Assembly: GCA_933228675.1 (NCBI GenBank)
Contig: OW121740.1
Location: 1-64,000, forward strand
From: Stomorhina lunata
Taxonomy: Eukaryota; Arthropoda; Insecta; Diptera; Rhiniidae
Length of the DNA: 64,000 bases
Direction of reading: 5' to 3'
This document shows, in pieces, positions 59,886 through 64,000 of this stretch. Every line of letters begins with the position of its first letter. Position 1 is the first letter of the stretch. Made by a program: the position numbers and the translations under genes. A model generated the notes under the pieces. It searched no databases. It was given only the letters and a program-made list of their open reading frames with translations, and was not told the DNA's origin.

Positions 59886-60087
59886 TCTACAGCCAATTTT
59901 ATTAATTTTTCGTCTTCGGCGTGTTATTGCTGTAGGCCGACGGAAGATGCTGTGGTAATTAATAATTTTAGTAGAAATTAATAATTACAGAAATTGATGT
60001 TTGCCGAGACCGGGGATCCAACACAGACCAATGTGATATTATGCTTAGTAGTCGACGTGCTAACCAACTATGCCACAGCACCCACTT
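59886..60087 (-). mobile_element. tRNA-derived SINE
   Basis: Read on the minus strand, the head is GTGCTGTGGCATAGTTGG then TTAGCACGTCG. It contains an RNA polymerase III A box (TGGCATAGTTGG, about 60064-60075 inverted), and 28 bases later a B-box-like segment (GTGTTGGATCCCCGGT, about 60009-60025 inverted). The tRNA-like head ends at CTCGGCAAAC. An unrelated body follows, with CCACAGCATCTTCCGTCGGC and ACACGCCGAAGACG, then an A-rich end (AGAACAAAAAAGC). The acceptor stem cannot pair, so it is not a functional tRNA gene. Exact 3' end and target duplication are not resolved. Confidence 0.75.
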
Positions 60088-60279
60088 ATTGAAAAAAAAT
60101 AACCAACAAGTGTTAAAATTTGTAAACCTTTTTTTAAATCTAAAAATGCAGACTTCAAGGAATACAACGATCTGTAAAACTTTAAAATTTGTCGAATAAC
60201 CTCTGAGATATTGCGCCTCAAAAAAAGGTTCCGAATGTACCCCCTGCTCCCCTATAAAAAGAACTATAGTTCTTATATA

Positions 60280-60465
60280 CAGTTGCGGTAAAAATAATAG
60301 TACCAATTTAATATTTTTAATTTGAACACCTATATCTTTTAAGCCAAAAGAACAATTTTTATGAAAATTTGCATAGAAGATCTTTAACATGCATGGTTTA
60401 AAAAATAACATTTATTAAATTATTAAAAGATATCAAAAAATGCACAGTAAAAATAATATCACTTC
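60280..60465. repeat. Possible Tc1-like terminal-repeat fragment
   Basis: ACAGTTGCGGTAAAAATAAT at 60280 resembles the ends of Tc1-like elements of flies. A related word, GCACAGTAAAAATAATATCA, lies at 60441, in direct orientation. No transposase is present. This is a weak assignment from the motif alone. Confidence 0.3.
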
Positions 60466-60774
60466 GGCTGGAGACCTTTAAATAATAAAAGGTTTATTAA
60501 AATAAAATGAACAAACATACAATATTTCCATCCATCCACCCACCTTTTGGGAAGTAGGGTAAAATTTCAATAATATTCATATTCATATGCCTAAGCAAAT
60601 GTTCTTTGTTTCTTAAAAGTGTTTTTTACCTAACATTAAAAAAATATTTTAAGCGAAGGGATTTAAATATAGTGCACTAATTTCAACAACAAAATAAACA
60701 AACTCAAAAATACAACGCCATTTTATTTATGTTCCACATGTAGATGTGGAACATATAAGACTAAATTTTGTGCA

Positions 60775-61017
60775 AAGTAAATACTAGGGAAACCACTTAG
60801 ATACTTTTAAATGTTGAACTATAAAGTTACTGCAACTGAATTTAGTCCAAATATTTTGCAAACAATACAAACTACCGTAACAATTTCTTGGAACTTGGTG
60901 CACATTTTTAATTAGATGCACACTCGTGGATATATGAGATATGTTTCTTAATTTAACACAACTTGATGGTGGGTATATAAGATTCGGCACAGCCGAATAC
61001 AACACTCTTACTTGTTG
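60775..61017 (+). mobile_element. 3' part of dispersed repeat family B
   Basis: It is nearly collinear with 29690-29945: GTAAATACTAGGGAAACCAC, TTAGATACTTTTAAATGTTG, AACTTGATGGTGGGTATATA, the hairpin ATTCGGCACAGCCGAAT (60982-60998), and ACAACACTCTTACTTGTT at the end. Confidence 0.85.
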
Positions 61018-61482
61018 ATTATTTTCTTGTAAATTTTCAATTGTTAGAAATCGTACTATTTAAGCAACTCTGAATATAATCATAATCATATTATAATTAC
61101 TTAACAGCTGTGAATTAATTTAAATTTATGTTTTATTATTTGCGTAAATATTTGGTTAAAAGTTAAAGCTTTCTTTGGTAATTTTATAATGATTTATTTT
61201 ATATGTTGGAACATACACTTATTTTTTTCCTATTACTGATTAATACAGGGGTTACATGTATGTTATAAACAGATTTTGTGTATATTGCTAAACTATTTAG
61301 ATATCATAATTAAATAAAATAAATGCGATGTAATTTGGCTTTTTAAAAGTTAAATAAATATTAAAATACATCTCAAATTATAGTTTAATTAATTATTATA
61401 AGCGTGAAATAAAAAAAAAAATATTTCTATGGTATTCGAAACTTGGCGATGAATACTTGCAGCGTAAAATTTAAAGTGTTTG
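61018..61482. other. Region downstream of Hps5 (3' UTR side)
   Basis: AT-rich sequence follows the Hps5 stop codon on the minus strand. Candidate minus-strand AATAAA signals (TTTATT on the plus strand) lie near 61193-61198 and 61132-61137. No other gene is seen. Confidence 0.4.
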
Positions 61483-63659
61483 TCAACCCTTTAAAAGGCA
61501 GCGGGAATAAAATTCTCTATCGATAGCATCGTTTGGAATGAAATTAGACCATTTTAGAATAAGAGATAAAATGTCTTCAGCGTGCATATATTCCAAAATA
61601 ACACCTAAAAAACAATTCCAGGTATAAAAGAAATGACGATTGACATTCTCTACAATTGTAACACATTCACAGTTGACGCACGTTAAACGTCCTTGTTGTA
61701 GGTCGACAAACTGTTCAAAGCACTTCGACCACGAATTGAGAGAAAAACTTTTTCCCAAGTCCATTAATAGATCAGGTTGGCCATAATTCAAGACTATAGG
61801 TAAAACTTTGTCCATATTGCATTCGGCCAAATAAAGTTTCGCTAGTATGTCGAATAGAGCTGGGACACGTGTCAACACATCAAAACATTTCACTTGTTCA
61901 TTGCGTGACCAGTAGTAGCGCAACAGCACTGAACCCAATTCGTGGAATGAGCACGAGTTATCGAATCTTAAAGGGAACATACAATTGTCACAACGTACAA
62001 TATCTTCGAATGAATTTAGCAGTACGAAACCATGCGTTATATAGTCCCTAGAAGAGCCATCCATTTCCCAGATAAGCTCCGGATTTAAATAATGAAAATA
62101 CATTTCATAACAGTGCCGTTGGGCCTGCTCCAGGTCATCACCATGTTCAATCATCACTTGAGACAATTTTTCTAAAAGTTGTATTAACTCAGGTGCTGAA
62201 TATTCATCGAATAAGGAACGATAACGTTCAACAAAGTTGGTGTTACTAAATTTGGAACTCTTGCAAATTAAATATAAATTGTAAATAGTTTTTTCTTCAG
62301 CTGTAATGTGTTGACTAGATATCCCTTGAAAAGCGTTTGTTCCTTTATTACCACTATGCGATGGTTGAATCAGCGAAGATGAAGTTTTTTTAACACGACA
62401 TACAATTTCATCGTCGTTCTCATACAGGGCTTTGATATCTTTAAAAGGAAGAGATCTCTCGTTTGCAGGTATCAAATCTCTAACGAGTTTTTGTTGTTCT
62501 TCTGCGAAAATATTAAATTTATATTTAATTATATTTTTACCAAATTTCCCAGTAACTGTGAGGAGAGCGTCCTTGAAATGCTTCTCGCCTTTTTGGGTTT
62601 TTAAATTGTCACAAAATGAGTTTTCTAACACATAAATACCTCGAGGCGAACTGTCGCCGGGCGTCTTCTGATTTTGAATTGCCGTAGCACCCAAGCTATA
62701 ACTTCTATCCGCTGTTCCAGAACTACCACCAGAGCTGTTATTGTCACCATTAGATTCACACTGGGAAATGGCATCAAAGATAACGGAGAGATCATTTAGT
62801 AACTCATATTGATGACGATCCATCAAAAAATTTTTTATTTGATTCAAGATTCCTAACTCATAGTCTTCTCTAGCCTTGTCCGCAAAATACTTAACGTTCT
62901 TACGCATTAGCCAAGCACATTCCAACAGCTTTTCTTGTCTTACAAGAGCAGATGCTTGTGACTGCAATGAATGCACTTTTACAGAATAAAGCGAGCCTGT
63001 TTGTGTGAACACTAAGATTTCACCATTAAATACTTTACAGTCAACAATACGTTCAAATTGGTTGCACCACAAAACTACAGACGAGTTACGTACGTCTAAT
63101 ATGTATAGACCTAAATCTGTATAAGTTAAAATAAAATCATGCGTTAATTTTTGCACTTTGGCAAACTGTAAATTTTGTGGTTGATAGTCCAACATTTCAT
63201 CATTTCCTTCATTATCCACAGATAAGTTGTCAATCTCGTTATCATTCTCCTTATATATTTTTACTGGTGGACATGCTAACGCGAATTTATATTGATGCGT
63301 TTGAATAACGTCACCTTCAAAATCTACCTCCCATATACGCGAGCCCGGTCGAGCACAATATATTCGAGAAGGTTGTTGACTTTCATTTGATGAGATGGAA
63401 AAACATGCTCCGAAGGCTCCATCACGAGGCTTATTACCAATCTAATAAATAATAAAAATGGTTTCAATAAAATGCATGTACATACAATATACGAAGTAAT
63501 TTAAATGCAAACCTGCTTATATTCTTCATATTCTGTATTACACAGAATGCATTTCGAACAATTCGAAACCAAAAGCAACGATTCAAAATCGTCGATTTGC
63601 ACAATTGGTGACTCCAAAAACAGTATGGGATGTATAGTCATGTTAATTATACTTGTACC
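61483..63659 (-). CDS. Hps5: HPS5 (pink), BLOC-2 subunit; 3' part, N-terminus beyond the window
   Basis: Two exons are visible in transcription order: 63659-63513 (49 codons) and 63441-61483 (652 codons and stop), joined in phase across a 71-bp GT-AG intron. The first begins after an acceptor (TTGTGTATTCCAG) and encodes [20 protein letters not shown], part of a beta-propeller. The Met inside it is not the start; family members have further N-terminal propeller sequence. Landmarks are [71 protein letters not shown] with [17 protein letters not shown] and [19 protein letters not shown], a low-complexity Ser/Gly linker, then an alpha-helical C-terminus with CDNC and CVNCEC cysteine pairs. The ~701 residues seen fit the fly protein (about 800-830) minus its N-terminus. 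HPS5 works with HPS3 and HPS6 in BLOC-2, directing cargo to lysosome-related organelles. Drosophila pink mutants have eye-pigment granule defects. Confidence 0.94.
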
Positions 63660-64000
63660 CTGGAATACACAAATCAAAAACCAAAATACATTATTACTTG
63701 ATCATATACCATGGTAGCAATTGACAATATTTGAATAAAACTACATATTATTTTTAAACTAAAGTTCGATTTACACCATGACTTTTTTTAGGACTTTTTG
63801 CATGGTATTAAATCAAAAACACATTTATACCAAGATTTTTTCTAAATTTTTATACAAAAAAAAAATCAGAATATATTTTTTTTAAATTTTTCAAAAACTT
63901 GTAAACATTAGCCCCCAATTTATAAATCGACACAAGATTTGAAGAATGCTGTAACTGACAAAACATAAAATGCTTTTTTTTTAAGTAAAAAGTACTTAAA
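63660..64000 (-). other. Intron of Hps5 running off the window
   Basis: AT-rich sequence lies upstream of the 63659 acceptor on the minus strand. No further Hps5 exon could be read in this stretch, so the next exon is probably past 64000. Confidence 0.6.

Noticed and set aside
60009..60085. Functional tRNA gene on the minus strand
   Set aside because: A and B boxes are present, but the ends cannot pair into an acceptor stem and the B box is altered. A SINE head explains it.
63639..63641. In-frame ATG as the true start of Hps5
   Set aside because: The frame continues six codons upstream to a good splice acceptor, and family members have additional N-terminal propeller sequence, so this Met is internal.

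Overview
This is an AT-rich eukaryotic window that reads as a higher-dipteran fly chromosome, most likely a calyptrate such as a blowfly or house-fly relative. The genes are split by short GT-AG introns, AATAAA signals follow the stop codons, and the proteins are recognisable insect orthologues. The spaces between genes are packed with fly-type repeats. Species and synteny were not checked against a database; they are inferred from protein similarity and repeat style.

Layout. Positions 1-26790 are one tandem satellite array: twelve complete monomers of about 2.19 kb and a truncated thirteenth. The second half of every monomer is itself a roughly 950-bp imperfect palindrome. Positions 26791-30700 hold degenerate repeats and one dispersed element. 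Arfaptin lies at 30738-31959 (+, five exons). A repeat-rich gap follows, with a decayed minus-strand gene cut by a 5'-truncated non-LTR retrotransposon that has a 14-bp target-site duplication. An SLC35G1-like drug/metabolite transporter occupies 38127-39228 (+, two exons).

From 40.8 to 55.0 kb the DNA is almost entirely mobile or repetitive. It holds a dead DD37E-type transposase with a nested insertion, two Harbinger-like MITEs with TTA/TAA target duplications, and a 424-bp foldback element whose empty site can be read elsewhere in the window. It also holds a ~175-bp hairpin-bearing tandem array with its own nested insertions and a 970-bp duplication, a ~465-bp triplicated repeat, and a 31-bp quasi-palindromic minisatellite of 43 near-identical units. 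Three genes end the window: Ttc26/IFT56 (55241-58416, +, six coding exons, the first being only the ATG), a small intronless LisH protein of the FOPNL/OFD1 type (59047-59460, +), and the 3' part of Hps5, pink in Drosophila (61483-63659, -), whose N-terminal exons lie beyond the right edge.

How the genes relate. These are independently transcribed housekeeping or cell-biological genes, not an operon. Arfaptin (Golgi membrane curvature) and Hps5 (BLOC-2, lysosome-related organelles) both act in vesicle traffic. Ttc26 (intraflagellar transport) and the LisH protein are neighbours on the same strand and both point to cilia or basal bodies. The most unusual material is the repeat DNA: the satellite built of long hairpins, the palindromic minisatellite just upstream of Ttc26, and the hairpin-ended repeat families that share a common 3' terminus.
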